Source of the DNA: Luteimonas sp. MC1825
GTDB taxonomy: Bacteria > Pseudomonadota > Gammaproteobacteria > Xanthomonadales > Xanthomonadaceae
Assembly: GCF_014764385.1 (NCBI RefSeq)
Contig: NZ_CP061714.1
Coordinates: forward strand, 1,674,001 to 1,738,000
Reading direction: 5' to 3'
DNA: 64,000 nucleotides
Position numbers and translations under genes: made by a program. Within the stretch, counting starts at the first letter, position 1, and each line of letters starts with the position of its first letter. Below are positions 23,165 to 35,075 of this stretch, one piece after another. The notes beneath the pieces are model-generated. The model ran no database searches. It was not told where the DNA came from and saw only the letters and a list, made by a program, of their open reading frames with translations.

Positions 23165-24266
23165 CGCCGGCCGGGTCGGTGCCCGCCGGGATGCGCGGCG
23201 ACACCATGCCCACGTCGCCACACTGGGCGCGGTGGCGCAGGGCCTGGTCGACCAGCACCAGTGCCAGCATCGCCTCGCAGATCGGCGTGGCGCGGATGCC
23301 GACGCAGGGATCGTGGCGGCCGGTGGTGACCACGTCGACGACGTTGCCGCCGGCATCCAGCCCGGCCACGGGCAGGCGCAGGCTGGAGGTCGGCTTGAAG
23401 GCCACCGAGCACACCACCTGCTGGCCGCTGCTGATGCCGCCGAGGATGCCGCCGGCGTGGTTGGACGCGAAGCCGCCCGGCGTCATCGCGTCGCGATGCA
23501 CGCTGCCCGCCTGCGCCACCGACGCGAACCCGTCGCCGATCTCCACGCCCTTGACGGCGTTGATCGACATCATCGCTGCGGCAAGCTCCGCATCGAGCTT
23601 GCCGTACACCGGCTCGCCCCAGCCGGGTGGCACGCCGTCGGCGACCACCGTGACGCGCGCGCCGACCGAGTCGCCGGACTTGCGCAGCGCATCCATGTAG
23701 GCCTCGAGTTCGTCCACCTGCGCGGCATCCGGCCAGAAGAACGGATTGCCCTCCACCGCGCTCCAGTCGTGGCCGCGCGGCAGCATCTCGCCGATCTGCG
23801 CGAGGTGGCCACGCACGCGCACGCCGTGGCGCGCGGCCAGCCATTTCTTCGCCACCACGCCGGCGGCCACCCGCATCGTGGTCTCGCGCGCCGAGCTGCG
23901 CCCGCCGCCCCGCGGGTCGCGGATGCCGTACTTCTGCCAGTAGGTGTAGTCGGCGTGCCCCGGACGGAACTGCGTGGCGATGGACGCGTAGTCCTTGCTG
24001 CGCGCGTCGGTGTTGCGCACCAGCAATGCGACCGGCGTGCCGGTGGTGGTGCCCTCGTAGACGCCCGAGAGGATCTCGACGGCATCGTCCTCGCGCCGTG
24101 CCGAGGTGTGCCGCGTGCGCCCGGTGGCGCGACGCGCGAGGTCATGGGCGAAATCCTCCGCGGCCAGCGCGATGCCGGGCGGGCAGCCATCGATCACGCA
24201 GCCGATCGCCGGCCCGTGCGACTCGCCGAAGGTGGTGACGCGGAACAGCTGGCCGAAGGTGTTCAT
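23157..24266 (-). CDS. aroC: Chorismate synthase
   Basis: Final step of the shikimate pathway, reduced-FMN dependent. It is 369 aa. All family signatures occur in order: [33 protein letters not shown] and the C-terminal ISSGQ...FKPTSS and [18 protein letters not shown]. It provides chorismate for the tryptophan genes in the same region. Confidence 0.97.
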   Translation of the reverse strand: MNTFGQLFRVTTFGESHGPAIGCVIDGCPPGIALAAEDFAHDLARRATGRTRHTSARREDDAVEILSGVYEGTTTGTPVALLVRNTDARSKDYASIATQFRPGHADYTYWQKYGIRDPRGGGRSSARETTMRVAAGVVAKKWLAARHGVRVRGHLAQIGEMLPRGHDWSAVEGNPFFWPDAAQVDELEAYMDALRKSGDSVGARVTVVADGVPPGWGEPVYGKLDAELAAAMMSINAVKGVEIGDGFASVAQAGSVHRDAMTPGGFASNHAGGILGGISSGQQVVCSVAFKPTSSLRLPVAGLDAGGNVVDVVTTGRHDPCVGIRATPICEAMLALVLVDQALRHRAQCGDVGMVSPRIPAGTDPAGDV

Positions 24267-24309
24267 GGCCCTGGCCCCGGGACGCGCTCGGTGTCCGCGG
24301 GCCGCGGCA

Positions 24310-25311
24310 TCAGAACAGGCCGCCGGCGGCCGTGCCCCCGTCCGCGCGAGCCGCTGTGGCCGCTGTAGCCGCGGCCGCCGGACGCACGCCCGCCTCGCGG
24401 GCATCGGCCAGCACGCGGATCCGCGCGTTGTGCGTCACCAGGTCATGGCGTTCGACCACGAACACGCCCATCTGACCGACCTTGAACTCGACCCACATCA
24501 GCGGCAGCTCCGGCAGCAGCGCGGTCAGCGCGTGCTCCGCCTCGCCGACTTCGCAGACCAGCACGCCGTCGTCGGTGAGGTGCAGCGGCGCATCGCGCAG
24601 GATGCGCAGCACCAGGTCCAGGCCGTCATCGCCGGCGCGCAGGCCGAGCTCGGGCTCGTGGGCGTATTCGCGCGGCAGCGCATCGGTCTCGGCGTTGGTG
24701 ACGTACGGCGGGTTACTGACGATCAGGTCGTAGTGCTCGCCCTGCAGGGCGGAGAACAGGTCCGACCGCAGGAAGCGCGCGTTGCGCACCAGCAGGCGTT
24801 TCTCGTTCTCCGCGGCCAGCGCCAGCGCGTCGTCACTCAGGTCCACGCCGTCGACATGCCATTCCGGGTTGTAGTGCGCCATCGCCAGCGCGATGCAGCC
24901 GGAGCCTGTGCACAGGTCCAGCGCGCGGTGGACATCGCGGCCGCCCAGCCACGGCTCGAACCCACCTTCGATCAGCTCGGCGATCGGCGAGCGCGGCACC
25001 AGGGCGCGCGGGTCGGACTTGAAGCACAGCCCGGCGAACCAGGCCTCGCCGGTCAGGTAGGCGACCGGCGTGCGCTCTTCGATGCGGCGGATGAAGAGCT
25101 CCAGCACGTCTTCCTTCTCGGCTTCGGTCACCCGTGCCTGGCCGTACACCGGGCTCAGGTCATGCGGCAGGTGCAGCGCATGCAGGGTCAGGTGCGTGGC
25201 TTCGTCGAGCGCGTTGTCGTAGCTGTGGCCGAAGGTCAGCCCGGCTGCATTGAAGCGGCTGGCGCCGTAGCGGATCAGGTCGATGATGGTCTGGAGCTGC
25301 TGGGTCGTCAT
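24310..25311 (-). CDS. prmB: 50S ribosomal protein L3 glutamine methyltransferase PrmB
   Basis: SAM-dependent N5-glutamine methyltransferase. It is 333 aa with the N-terminal PrmB-type helical domain, SAM motif [14 protein letters not shown] and catalytic NPPY ([22 protein letters not shown]). The C-terminal 30 residues are Ala-rich low complexity beyond the usual PrmB end. The PrmB-type N-terminus distinguishes it from PrmC/HemK. Confidence 0.93.
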   Translation of the reverse strand: MTTQQLQTIIDLIRYGASRFNAAGLTFGHSYDNALDEATHLTLHALHLPHDLSPVYGQARVTEAEKEDVLELFIRRIEERTPVAYLTGEAWFAGLCFKSDPRALVPRSPIAELIEGGFEPWLGGRDVHRALDLCTGSGCIALAMAHYNPEWHVDGVDLSDDALALAAENEKRLLVRNARFLRSDLFSALQGEHYDLIVSNPPYVTNAETDALPREYAHEPELGLRAGDDGLDLVLRILRDAPLHLTDDGVLVCEVGEAEHALTALLPELPLMWVEFKVGQMGVFVVERHDLVTHNARIRVLADAREAGVRPAAAATAATAARADGGTAAGGLF

Positions 25312-25444
25312 GGTGCGTGGTCACGGCGCTTTCGGCGCGGTTTCGCAGTATAGGCGAAGCTCCCGCAGGCTCGCGGGCGTGGTCGCGGGTGCCGTGCCAC
25401 GGGCCGGCTATGATGGCGGCCCCCGGTTTCCGCGTCGGTTCTCC

Positions 25445-26095
25445 ATGTTCAATCGCACCACTCTCCTCGTCCTCGCCGTGGCACTGGCCGCCGGTCTCGG
25501 CCTGGTCGCATCTCAGTTTTGGTTCCCGGGCGCGCCGAAGCCGGCCGCGGGTCCGGAGCTGCAGGCCGTGCGCCTGTTCCCGCAGCCGCGGGTGCTGCCG
25601 GCGTTCGCGCTGCAGCAGTCGGATGGCACGCAGCTGGTGCCGGGCGAGCTCAACGGCCATTGGACGCTGGTGTTCCTGGGCTTTACCCACTGCCCTGATG
25701 TCTGCCCGACCACGCTCGCCGAACTGGCGCGCGCACAGGCGGAATGGGAGACGCTGCCGGACGGCGTGCGCCCGCGGGTCCTGTTCGTATCGGTCGATCC
25801 GGAGCGCGACACGCCGGACCGGATCGGCGAGTACGCGCACCACTTCCACCGCGACACGCTGGCCGCGACCGCCGACATCCCCACGCTGGAAGCGTTCGCC
25901 CGGTCCCTGTCGCTGGTGTTCATGAAGGCGCCCGCCGCCGATGGCGCGCCGGCCGACCAGTACAGCATCGACCACTCCGCGGCGATGGCCGTGCTCGACG
26001 CGGAGGGCCGCATGGCCGGCGTGGTGCAGCCGCCGTTCGACCCGGCCGCGATCGCCGCCGACCTCGCCGCGCTGACCGGCGTGCAGGCACGATGA
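25445..26095 (+). CDS. SCO family copper chaperone
   Basis: Periplasmic membrane-anchored thioredoxin-fold protein, likely delivering copper to cytochrome oxidase or another cuproenzyme. It is 216 aa with one N-terminal transmembrane segment ([19 protein letters not shown]), the copper motif C83-x3-C87 ([10 protein letters not shown]) and the distal ligand H177 in [10 protein letters not shown] chose the ATG at 25445 because upstream codons have no family similarity. The stop overlaps psd. The window also encodes three copper proteins (two azurins and NirK), but a link is only inference. Confidence 0.93.
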   Translation: MFNRTTLLVLAVALAAGLGLVASQFWFPGAPKPAAGPELQAVRLFPQPRVLPAFALQQSDGTQLVPGELNGHWTLVFLGFTHCPDVCPTTLAELARAQAEWETLPDGVRPRVLFVSVDPERDTPDRIGEYAHHFHRDTLAATADIPTLEAFARSLSLVFMKAPAADGAPADQYSIDHSAAMAVLDAEGRMAGVVQPPFDPAAIAADLAALTGVQAR

Positions 26096-26940
26096 GCCTC
26101 GTCACCCGGCTCACCTACGCACTGCCGCATCGCCTGGCCTCGTCGCTGGCGCGCCGCCTGGCGTACTCCGACCATCCGCGCGTCAGCCGCTGGCTGATCG
26201 ACACCGTGGTCGAGCGCTTCGGGGTCGACCTGGACGAAGCGGCGCAGCCCGACCCGGCCGCCTACCCGACCTTCAATGCGTTCTTCACCCGCGCCCTGCG
26301 CCCGGGCGCGCGCGCGGCCGATCCCGACCCCGCGGCGCTGGTGATGCCGGCGGATGGCCGCATCAGCCAGTGCGGCGCCATCGAGGGCGGCCGCATCTTC
26401 CAGGCCAAGGGGCAGTCGTTCACCGCCACCGAACTGCTGGGCGATGCGGTGGCGGCCGCGCCCTACCGGGACGGCCTGTTCGCTACCGTGTACCTGTCGC
26501 CGCGTGACTACCACCGCGTGCACATGCCCTGGGGCGGGCGGCTGATGCGCACGGTGCACGTGCCCGGCCGCCTGTTCAGCGTGGGCCCGGCCGCGGTCGC
26601 GCACGTGCCGCGCCTGTTCGCCCGCAACGAGCGCCTGGTCTGCCATTTCGACACCGATTTCGGACCGATGGCCGTGGTCATGGTCGGCGCGTTGCTGGTG
26701 TCCGGCGTGGAGACCGTGTGGAGTGGCGAGGAGATCCCGGCCTATGGCCACGCCATCACCAGCAAGGAATACGGCGCCGGCAAGGTCGTCGAACTGCGCC
26801 GTTTCGAGGAAATGGCGCGCTTCAACTACGGCTCCACGGTGATCGTGTTGCTGCCGCCGGGCGTGGCGGAACTCGCCCCCGGCCTGGTTGCGGAAGGTGC
26901 CGTGCGGCTCGGCGAGCGACTGGCGACGCGCCTGGGCTGA
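26092..26940 (+). CDS. psd: Phosphatidylserine decarboxylase proenzyme
   Basis: Pyruvoyl enzyme making phosphatidylethanolamine in the inner membrane. It is 282 aa. The catalytic Asp is D88 (MPADGRI), His is H144 (YHRVHMPW), and the self-cleavage Ser is S248. The cleavage motif reads YGST (246-249) rather than the LGST of E. coli; the GS bond itself is intact, and I recall this variant from xanthomonads. ATG overlaps the Sco gene stop by four bases, so the two are co-transcribed. Confidence 0.95.
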   Translation: MSLVTRLTYALPHRLASSLARRLAYSDHPRVSRWLIDTVVERFGVDLDEAAQPDPAAYPTFNAFFTRALRPGARAADPDPAALVMPADGRISQCGAIEGGRIFQAKGQSFTATELLGDAVAAAPYRDGLFATVYLSPRDYHRVHMPWGGRLMRTVHVPGRLFSVGPAAVAHVPRLFARNERLVCHFDTDFGPMAVVMVGALLVSGVETVWSGEEIPAYGHAITSKEYGAGKVVELRRFEEMARFNYGSTVIVLLPPGVAELAPGLVAEGAVRLGERLATRLG

Positions 26941-26960
26941 GCCCCGCTCCGCGACAGGAT

Positions 26961-26990
26961 TTCTCAGGCACACGGTCGGGCGCGTAGAAT
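26961..26990 (+). promoter_or_regulatory. Candidate sigma-70 promoter of the DEAD-box helicase gene
   Basis: A TAGAAT at 26985-26990 resembles a -10 box, with TTCTCA 18 bases upstream (26961-26966) as a weak -35 match. Start of transcription would be near 26997, leaving a leader of about 35 bases before the ATG at 27034. Seen directly; function is inferred. Confidence 0.4.
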
Positions 26991-27033
26991 GCGCCCCCTG
27001 CAAGGCCGTCCCGGCCCCGCCCAAGGCCGACTC

Positions 27034-28962
<1,929 letters not shown>

Positions 28963-28981
28963 GATCCGCGCGCGGGCCGGG

Positions 28982-29158
28982 TCACGGTCCCAGGACGTGC
29001 ACCACCTCGGCCAGCTCCGGCCAGCCGAGGAGCGGCGCCAGCAACCAGTACGCCGCCACGACCACCACGATCCACAGCGCGATCTTCATCACCACGCCGA
29101 CCACCTTGAACAGCAGGTAGAGCGCGACGATCACGGCCATCAGGGCCAGCCAGCTCAT
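28982..29158 (-). CDS. Small membrane protein of unknown function
   Basis: A 58-residue protein that is almost entirely hydrophobic, with two predicted transmembrane segments (about 3-24 and 26-46) and a short C-terminus. Its ATG overlaps the trhO stop by four bases (ATGA), a strong sign that it is a real translationally coupled gene. I do not recognise a family. Confidence 0.65.
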   Translation of the reverse strand: MSWLALMAVIVALYLLFKVVGVVMKIALWIVVVVAAYWLLAPLLGWPELAEVVHVLGP

Positions 29159-29904
29159 GCCCGTGCTCCCTCGGGCGCGGTGACCGGCCGCAGTGCCGGA
29201 TCCAGCGCGACGCGTTCGTCGAACACGAAGCAGTGGCCGTCGTAGCCGAAGCCGCCGACCTGTTCGAAGTACCCCAGGATCCCGCCATCCAGCTGCAGCG
29301 CATGGGCGAAGCCGTTCACGCGCATCCACGGCACCGCCTTCTCGCAGCGGATGCCGCCGGTGCAGAAGCCGACCACGGTGGCATCGGCCAGCGCCTCGCG
29401 ATGGGCGTCGAGGGCCTCCGGCAGGTCGGTGAAATTGTCGATCGGCAGCGCGACCGCACCGCTGAAGCTGCCGTGGCCGACTTCCTCGCGGTTGCGGGTG
29501 TCGAGCAGGACCACGCGGCGGCCGTCGTCGTCGCGGCCGGATTCCAGCCAGCGCGCCAGCGTGTGCGGCGTGACCGACGGTGCGCGCCCGTCCAGCGGCG
29601 AGGCATCGTGGCGGCGGAAACTGATGATCTCCGGCTTCACCTTGACCTTGAGGCGCGCGAACGGCGCGGTGTCGCTGCGGCTGCGCTTGGCCTGCAGGGT
29701 GGCGAAACGGGGATCCTCGCGAAGCGCGCCAAGGAAGGCGTCGATCGCTTCTCCGTTTCCCGCGAGGAACAGGTTGATGCCCTCGGCCGCGACCAGCACG
29801 GTCCCGAGCAGGCCGTCGGACATCGCGCGGGCGCGCACGTGGGCGGCGACCACGCCGGGGTCGTCGATGGCGACGAAGTGATAGGCGGCGATGCTAATGA
29901 ACAT
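29155..29904 (-). CDS. trhO: tRNA uridine(34) hydroxylase TrhO (rhodanese-like)
   Basis: Forms 5-hydroxyuridine at wobble position 34 of tRNA using oxygen; formerly the UPF0176/YceA family. It is 249 aa: N-terminal acylphosphatase-like domain (GTVLVAAEGINLFLAG) and rhodanese domain with the loop GFCTGGIRCEKA holding C181 and C187. The VKVKPEI segment is also family-typical. Start is an ATG, divergent from the flavoprotein gene at 30029. Confidence 0.93.
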   Translation of the reverse strand: MFISIAAYHFVAIDDPGVVAAHVRARAMSDGLLGTVLVAAEGINLFLAGNGEAIDAFLGALREDPRFATLQAKRSRSDTAPFARLKVKVKPEIISFRRHDASPLDGRAPSVTPHTLARWLESGRDDDGRRVVLLDTRNREEVGHGSFSGAVALPIDNFTDLPEALDAHREALADATVVGFCTGGIRCEKAVPWMRVNGFAHALQLDGGILGYFEQVGGFGYDGHCFVFDERVALDPALRPVTAPEGARA

Positions 29905-30028
29905 CGCGGCATTCTACGTGCGCCACGCTATCCTTTGCGGCAATGAGCAGCTACCACGGCCCGCGCGCCAGCGTCCGCGGCGACGCGATCCGGAACACGA
30001 CACACCAGCGGCGCGGGTCGCGCGCGGC

Positions 30029-31210
30029 ATGAGCGACACCTGCGACGTGCTGGTGATCGGCGCCGGCGCCGCCGGCCTGATGTGCGCGGCCACCGCCGGC
30101 CAGCGCGGCCGCCGTGTGCGCGTGGTCGAACGCGCCAACAAGGTTGGCAAGAAGATCCTCATGTCCGGCGGCGGGCGCTGCAACTTCACCAACACCGGCA
30201 CCTCGCCCGCCAACTTCCTGTCGGCCAATCCGCACTTCTGCAAGTCTGCGCTGGCGCGCTACACGCCGGCGGACTTCATCGCCCTGGTCGACGGCCACGG
30301 CATCGCCTGGCACGAGAAGGAACTCGGCCAGCTGTTCTGCGACGAGTCCGCGAAACTCATCGTGAAGATGCTGCTCGACGAGTGCGCGCAGGCCGGCGTG
30401 GCACTGGACGTCGGCTGCGACGTGCACGTCGTGCAGCGCGCGGGCGACGGCTTCGTGGTCGAGACCGGCCGCGGCCGGGTCACCACGCAGTCGCTGGTCG
30501 TGGCCAGTGGCGCGCTGTCGATCCCGAGCCTGGGCGGCAGCGGCTTCGGTTACGCGCTGGCGCGCCAGTTCGGGCATGCGGTGCTGCCCACGCGCGCCGG
30601 ACTGGTGCCGCTGACCCTGAGCGGGGTGCACGCCGAGCGCCTCGAGGGGCTGAGCGGCCTCTCGCTGCAGGTGGAAGCGGCGAGCCGCGGGCAGGCCTTC
30701 CGCAACGCCATGCTGGTCACCCACCGCGGGCTCAGCGGCCCGGCCATGCTGCAGGTGTCCTCGTACTGGGAGCCGGGTGAGCCTCTGGTCATCGACCTGA
30801 TGCCGGGAGTCGACGCGTCCGCCCTGCTGAGGGGCGCGCGCGCGGAACGTCCGGCGACCGAACTGCGCACGCTGCTGGCCGAACACCTCCCGCGGCGCTT
30901 CGCGCAGCGCCTGTGCGAGCACTGGATGGAGAGCCGGCCCCTGCGCCAGTACGGCGATCGCGAACTGGACACCATTGCGGCCACGCTCGCGCACTGGCCG
31001 ATCGTCGCCAGCGGCACCGAGGGCTATCGCACCGCCGAGGTCACCCTGGGCGGCGTGGACACCGACGGCCTGTCGTCATCCACCATGATGTCGCGCAGCA
31101 TGCCCGGCCTGTTCTTCGTCGGCGAGGTGGTCGACGTCACCGGCTGGCTGGGCGGCTACAACTTCCAGTGGGCGTGGGCGTCGGGCCACGCCGCGGGCGA
31201 GGTCGCCTGA
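30029..31210 (+). CDS. BaiN/RdsA family NAD(P)/FAD-dependent oxidoreductase
   Basis: Flavoprotein of the HI0933/YhiN family (393 aa). The FAD Rossmann motif VIGAGAAGLMCA is at the N-terminus, followed by the family signature KILMSGGGRCNFTN and the C-terminal FVGEVVDVTGWLGGYNFQWAWASG. Physiological substrate is unknown for most members. ATG at 30029 was taken because upstream codons are not conserved-looking. A second flavoprotein of a related family lies at 44554-45831. Confidence 0.9.
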   Translation: MSDTCDVLVIGAGAAGLMCAATAGQRGRRVRVVERANKVGKKILMSGGGRCNFTNTGTSPANFLSANPHFCKSALARYTPADFIALVDGHGIAWHEKELGQLFCDESAKLIVKMLLDECAQAGVALDVGCDVHVVQRAGDGFVVETGRGRVTTQSLVVASGALSIPSLGGSGFGYALARQFGHAVLPTRAGLVPLTLSGVHAERLEGLSGLSLQVEAASRGQAFRNAMLVTHRGLSGPAMLQVSSYWEPGEPLVIDLMPGVDASALLRGARAERPATELRTLLAEHLPRRFAQRLCEHWMESRPLRQYGDRELDTIAATLAHWPIVASGTEGYRTAEVTLGGVDTDGLSSSTMMSRSMPGLFFVGEVVDVTGWLGGYNFQWAWASGHAAGEVA

Positions 31211-31232
31211 TTCCGGGACGACTGCCCGGGCC

Positions 31233-31853
31233 TCAAGGCCTGGCGAGGTAGAAGGTGGATGCGCACAGCGTCGTTCCGGTCGCGGTGGCGGCCGGGATGC
31301 CGCCGCCTTCCAGCGCCAGCAGCTTGACCAGCCGGTAGTCGCCCTCGACATGGCTGGCGAGCGCGAAGTAGCCGGTCGCGTTGCGGCCGCAGAACGCGTT
31401 GTCGGGATGCGCGGTGGGTCGCGTCTCTTCGATCACGCGGCGCAGTTCCACCGGTTGGCCGGCGTCGATCGACATCACGTCGGCATAGCGCTGGCCGGCG
31501 GCGTACTCGTCGCCGCCGCGCACGATCGCGACGCGCTCGGTCAGGAACGCCGCGCCATTGGCAGCGGTGATGCGGCCGTCCTCGATCTCCACGACGCCGG
31601 TCATGGCCTCGGCCACCGGATTGCCGGGCTCGAAGCGGCCCAGCGCCAGTGGCCGCAGGGTCGGCGGCGCGGCGCGCTCGATGGTGGCGTTGGCGGTGTC
31701 GGGCTCGAGCGCTTCGCGCGGCATCGGCGGCGGCGCGCTGGTCACCGCTGGCTGGCCGGCGGTGGCGACGGGTGCTTCCCTGCCGCCGCAGGCGGACAGG
31801 GCGAGGGCGATCAGTGCGAAGGCACACGCGTGTCGGGACTTTGCTGGATTCAA
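31233..31853 (-). CDS. Putative lipoprotein of unknown function
   Basis: A 206-residue protein with a lipoprotein signal peptide (ALIALALSACG; lipobox Cys about residue 22), then a Pro/Ala-rich linker and a roughly 140-residue soluble domain with two Cys (FCGRNATGYFALAS and TTLCASTFYLARP), perhaps a disulfide. I do not recognise the domain. It is convergent with the flavoprotein gene and stands alone. Confidence 0.8.
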   Translation of the reverse strand: MNPAKSRHACAFALIALALSACGGREAPVATAGQPAVTSAPPPMPREALEPDTANATIERAAPPTLRPLALGRFEPGNPVAEAMTGVVEIEDGRITAANGAAFLTERVAIVRGGDEYAAGQRYADVMSIDAGQPVELRRVIEETRPTAHPDNAFCGRNATGYFALASHVEGDYRLVKLLALEGGGIPAATATGTTLCASTFYLARP

Positions 31854-31928
31854 TGCGATGCCAGGGCGGGATGCGACGCCCGATCATAGACGCGCCGCGT
31901 TCAACGCGCGTTAGTTGCGCAGCTGCGG

Positions 31929-32798
31929 TCAGCGCGGCTCGGGCAGCGCCGGCGTGGTCTCGCTGAGGATCCGCAGGCTTTCCGCCTGGCGGATGCGGCG
32001 TGCCTCGAGTTCGGCGGCGATGGCGTCGCCGGCTGGCGTGCCGGGCCGGGCATCCGCGTCCGCGGCATCGGCGCGCAGCGCGCGTCCCGGCAACACGCTG
32101 CCGCCGGCGAACTGCGGCGGCGGCGCGTCGCCGGCCACGTTGGCGGCACACTCCGCGGCGAGCGCCGCTGCCGGGCGACGCCCGCCGGCCGCGACTTCCT
32201 GCACGGTGATGGCGACACCGGTGACGTCACCATGCGCAGCCAGCCGACGGCAGGCCTCGGCAATCAACTGGTGGCCGCTCGCGCCGCCGGCCGCCACCAG
32301 CAGCATGCTCATGCGATCCACCCAGCCGGCCGCTCGCACGCCCGGCATCGCCTCGACCTCGCGCCGCGCGGCCTCGCGGCGGATCGCGCTGCCGCGGTCG
32401 GCCAGCATCGCCTCGCGTTGCGTGCGCGCATCGAGGCTGGCAAGCCGCGCCATCACCTGCTCTTCGTCGCCGCGTCCGGCATCACGGCCGAGCGCCTCGA
32501 CCTGCGCGCCGCTCGCGGACACGGCTTCGACATCCCGGGTCGGTCGCGATGGTGCCGACGACGTGGCCGCTGCCGGTGCGGCATGTCCCGCATCGGCCGA
32601 CGCGGGCACGGTGGCGACCGGGGCGGCGGGCGGATCGGCCGCGCCGGGCCCGATCCAGTCGCGCACGCTGCGATAGCCGAGCCAGGGCAACACCAGCAAC
32701 AGCACCACGACCACCCGAAACACCTTTCGCGCACGGCGCCGCCGCAGGTGGGCGGCGCGATCGGGCCAGTGCGGCTGCCGGGCCGCCTTGTCGTTCAC
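31929..32798 (-). CDS. Hypothetical single-span membrane protein
   Basis: About 289 aa, starting at a GTG whose last bases form a GTGA overlap with the stop of the preceding DUF6164 gene; a longer GTG start at 32813 is possible. An Arg-rich cytoplasmic N-terminus precedes one transmembrane helix (VFRVVVVLLLVLPWLGY), then an Ala/Pro-rich periplasmic stretch and a mostly helical domain ending in ETTPALPEPR. No recognised family. Coupling to its neighbour suggests a shared role. Confidence 0.75.
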   Translation of the reverse strand: MNDKAARQPHWPDRAAHLRRRRARKVFRVVVVLLLVLPWLGYRSVRDWIGPGAADPPAAPVATVPASADAGHAAPAAATSSAPSRPTRDVEAVSASGAQVEALGRDAGRGDEEQVMARLASLDARTQREAMLADRGSAIRREAARREVEAMPGVRAAGWVDRMSMLLVAAGGASGHQLIAEACRRLAAHGDVTGVAITVQEVAAGGRRPAAALAAECAANVAGDAPPPQFAGGSVLPGRALRADAADADARPGTPAGDAIAAELEARRIRQAESLRILSETTPALPEPR

Positions 32799-33169
32799 GC
32801 CCAGGCGCGCCACAGCAGCAGCACCGGCAGGGCCACCAGCGCGAGCAGCAGCACGATGCCGGCCACGGTCGCCACCACGCGCAGCGGCTCGGCGCGCGCG
32901 ACGTCGCGCAGCGTCTCGGCCCGGCCCTCGCCCAGCTCGCGCGCGCGCGCCTCACGTGCCTGTGCCTGGCGCCGCGCCTGGTACTCGTCCATCAGCCGTC
33001 GCGCCTTCGGGAAGTCGGCGTCGTCGCTGACCCAGATGCCGCCATACGAAATGCCCCAGCGGCTCGGCAGGGTTTCGTGGAAGCCTATGGCGTGCGCGTC
33101 GAGGAACGCGCGCACCTCGTCGGCCTCGTCGTCGGGCACCATGCGCATGTTGAGGAGCAGCTTGGCCAT
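32795..33169 (-). CDS. DUF6164 family protein
   Basis: 124 aa. The N-terminal half (LLLNMRMVPDDEADEVRAFLDAH ... ISYGGIWVSDDADFPKA) resembles the DUF6164/DUF2007-like segment found next to membrane anchors in gammaproteobacteria; the C-terminus is a transmembrane helix (VATVAGIVLLLALVALPVLLLW). The ATG at 33169 was chosen over a longer upstream reading because it is preceded by a purine-rich site and fits the family. Function unknown. Confidence 0.82.
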   Translation of the reverse strand: MAKLLLNMRMVPDDEADEVRAFLDAHAIGFHETLPSRWGISYGGIWVSDDADFPKARRLMDEYQARRQAQAREARARELGEGRAETLRDVARAEPLRVVATVAGIVLLLALVALPVLLLWRAWA

Positions 33170-33197
33170 GGCGGCAAGGATACCCGCCGCGGCCGCC

Positions 33198-35048
33198 TCA
33201 GGACGCCGTGGCGCGCCGCCTTTCGCCCGTGTGCAGCGACACGGGCTCGTCCATGCGCGCCGATGGCGGATGGGCATCGGCCACCGGCAGCGCGGCAGGC
33301 CCGGGGATCCCGTACAGGCATACGCGGTTGCGGCCGCCGCGCTTGGCGCGATAGAGCATGCGGTCGGCGTGTGTCAGCAGTCGCGTCAGGTCGTACCCGG
33401 ACAGCGTGGTGGTGCTGATGCCGAAGCTCGCGGTGACGGCGAAGGCATACCCGCTTCCACGCGTGTCGATGGCGGCGATGCAGCGGCGGCACTCTTCGGC
33501 GACACGCACCGCCTCGGCACCGTCCGCGCCAACCAGGAGCAGCGCGAATTCCTCGCCTCCGAGGCGCCCGAACCAGTCGACGTCGCGGCGCGCCGTGGCG
33601 CAGGCCTCCACCACGCGCTGCAGCACCCAGTCGCCCACGCCATGCCCGTAGTGGTCGTTGATCGACTTGAACCGGTCGAGGTCGAACATCACCAGCGCGG
33701 CGTCCTCGCCCATCCGCGCGCTGCGCGCCAGCGTGGCCGCGGCGCGGTCGTTGAAGTGGTGGCGGTTGCTGATGCCGGTCAGTGCGTCGGTTTCAGCCAG
33801 GTGCCGCAGCGAGACCTGCACGCGCTTGGTCTTGTAGGCCCAGAACGCGATCGAGGCCAGCAACAAGAGCAGCATCAGCACCAGCAGGCGGGAATTCTGC
33901 GCCGACTGTTCCTGCACGCGCTGCTGCAGCTGCAGCACTTCGTTCTGGCGGTTGAGCAGCTCGATCTGCTGGGTCTGCTGAAACGTTTCGTGGCTGACGA
34001 TCTGGTAGGCCAGCTCGCGCGCCTTCACTTCGTCGAGCTGCGCCTTGTCGGCCTCGGCGTACCGGCGGTAGTGGGCCAGCGCCTGCACGGGATCGTTGCG
34101 CGCCTCGGCCACGCGATAGCGGGTCAGGTGCGCCGCGACCAGCGACCTGGTGAAATCGCCGCCCCCGCGCTCGATGGTGGCCAGTGCATGGGCATCTGCC
34201 CCGGCCGGGTCGCCGGCGGCCAGCTTGTATTCCGCCAGCAGCGCGTGGAACTCGCCGATCAGCGGCGGGTAGCCGGTGCGCTCGACCTCGGGCAGGTGGC
34301 GCTCGAGGATCGCGACCGCGCGCGGCCGGTTGCCCTCGCCGTCCCACTTGCGCGCGAGCATGGCCCGCACCAGGTTGGCCACCACCGCCTCGCGCTGGGC
34401 CTCGCAGACGTCGACCAGCGCGGTGAACTCGCGGTCCTCGGCCGGTGACTGCTTCAGCTCCTGCATCGCCTGGAGACGGGTCTGGCCGGCAAAGCACCGG
34501 GCGCGGGGCGCTTCGGTCGTGGACAACACGCGCTCGGCGTACTCGCGCCCGATCCGGTACTGCCCGGCCTGGTTGTGGATGACCGCCGCCACGCCGAACA
34601 CGTGCTCGCGGTTGGCGTCGTCGATGTCGTCGCGGGTGAACGGCAATACCTTGCCGAGCATGCGCAGGCCGCCCGCGAAGTCGCGGGTGATCGCGCGTGC
34701 ATTGACCACCAGCGCGCCGGCGCGGACCTTCATGTTGGCACCCTGCGCACGCTCGAACAGCGCGGTGGCCGCGGCGATGCCCTCCTCGTAGCGACCGCCA
34801 AGCACCAGCGCGTACGCGTTCAGGTAGTCAAGGCGCTCGCCTTGCCCGGCCGTGAGGTCGTCGGGCGTGGTGGCGTTGAGTTCGGCGAGAAGTTCGCGGA
34901 ACGTGGCCGGATCGGCACTGCGCAGCGTGTCGGCCTGTTCGAGGCGGGCGTCGAACGTCGCCGCCGGGCCGGCATTTTCCGCGCCCACCACGACCGCCCC
35001 CGGCAGGAGGCTCACCAACAGGCAGACCATCAGCCACTGCTTGCGCAT
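33198..35048 (-). CDS. TPR-containing membrane diguanylate cyclase
   Basis: Synthesises c-di-GMP. 616 aa: signal peptide (1-23), a helical periplasmic repeat region of TPR character (about 30-345), coiled coil (355-385), one transmembrane helix (388-404), and a cytoplasmic GGDEF domain with active site GGEEF at 497-501. The inhibitory site RxxD is intact (R488-D491, RDVD, five residues before GGEEF), so product inhibition is expected. There is no EAL domain. It begins only 27 bases after the putative borosin precursor gene, so it may share its transcript. Confidence 0.93.
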   Translation of the reverse strand: MRKQWLMVCLLVSLLPGAVVVGAENAGPAATFDARLEQADTLRSADPATFRELLAELNATTPDDLTAGQGERLDYLNAYALVLGGRYEEGIAAATALFERAQGANMKVRAGALVVNARAITRDFAGGLRMLGKVLPFTRDDIDDANREHVFGVAAVIHNQAGQYRIGREYAERVLSTTEAPRARCFAGQTRLQAMQELKQSPAEDREFTALVDVCEAQREAVVANLVRAMLARKWDGEGNRPRAVAILERHLPEVERTGYPPLIGEFHALLAEYKLAAGDPAGADAHALATIERGGGDFTRSLVAAHLTRYRVAEARNDPVQALAHYRRYAEADKAQLDEVKARELAYQIVSHETFQQTQQIELLNRQNEVLQLQQRVQEQSAQNSRLLVLMLLLLLASIAFWAYKTKRVQVSLRHLAETDALTGISNRHHFNDRAAATLARSARMGEDAALVMFDLDRFKSINDHYGHGVGDWVLQRVVEACATARRDVDWFGRLGGEEFALLLVGADGAEAVRVAEECRRCIAAIDTRGSGYAFAVTASFGISTTTLSGYDLTRLLTHADRMLYRAKRGGRNRVCLYGIPGPAALPVADAHPPSARMDEPVSLHTGERRRATAS

Positions 35049-35075
35049 TGTTGCCGGCGACTCCGTGTGTGCGCG

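Noticed and set aside
26092..26940. Psd defective because of YGST in place of LGST
   Set aside because: The scissile Gly-Ser bond, Asp88 and His144 are intact, and I recall the same variant in xanthomonad enzymes.
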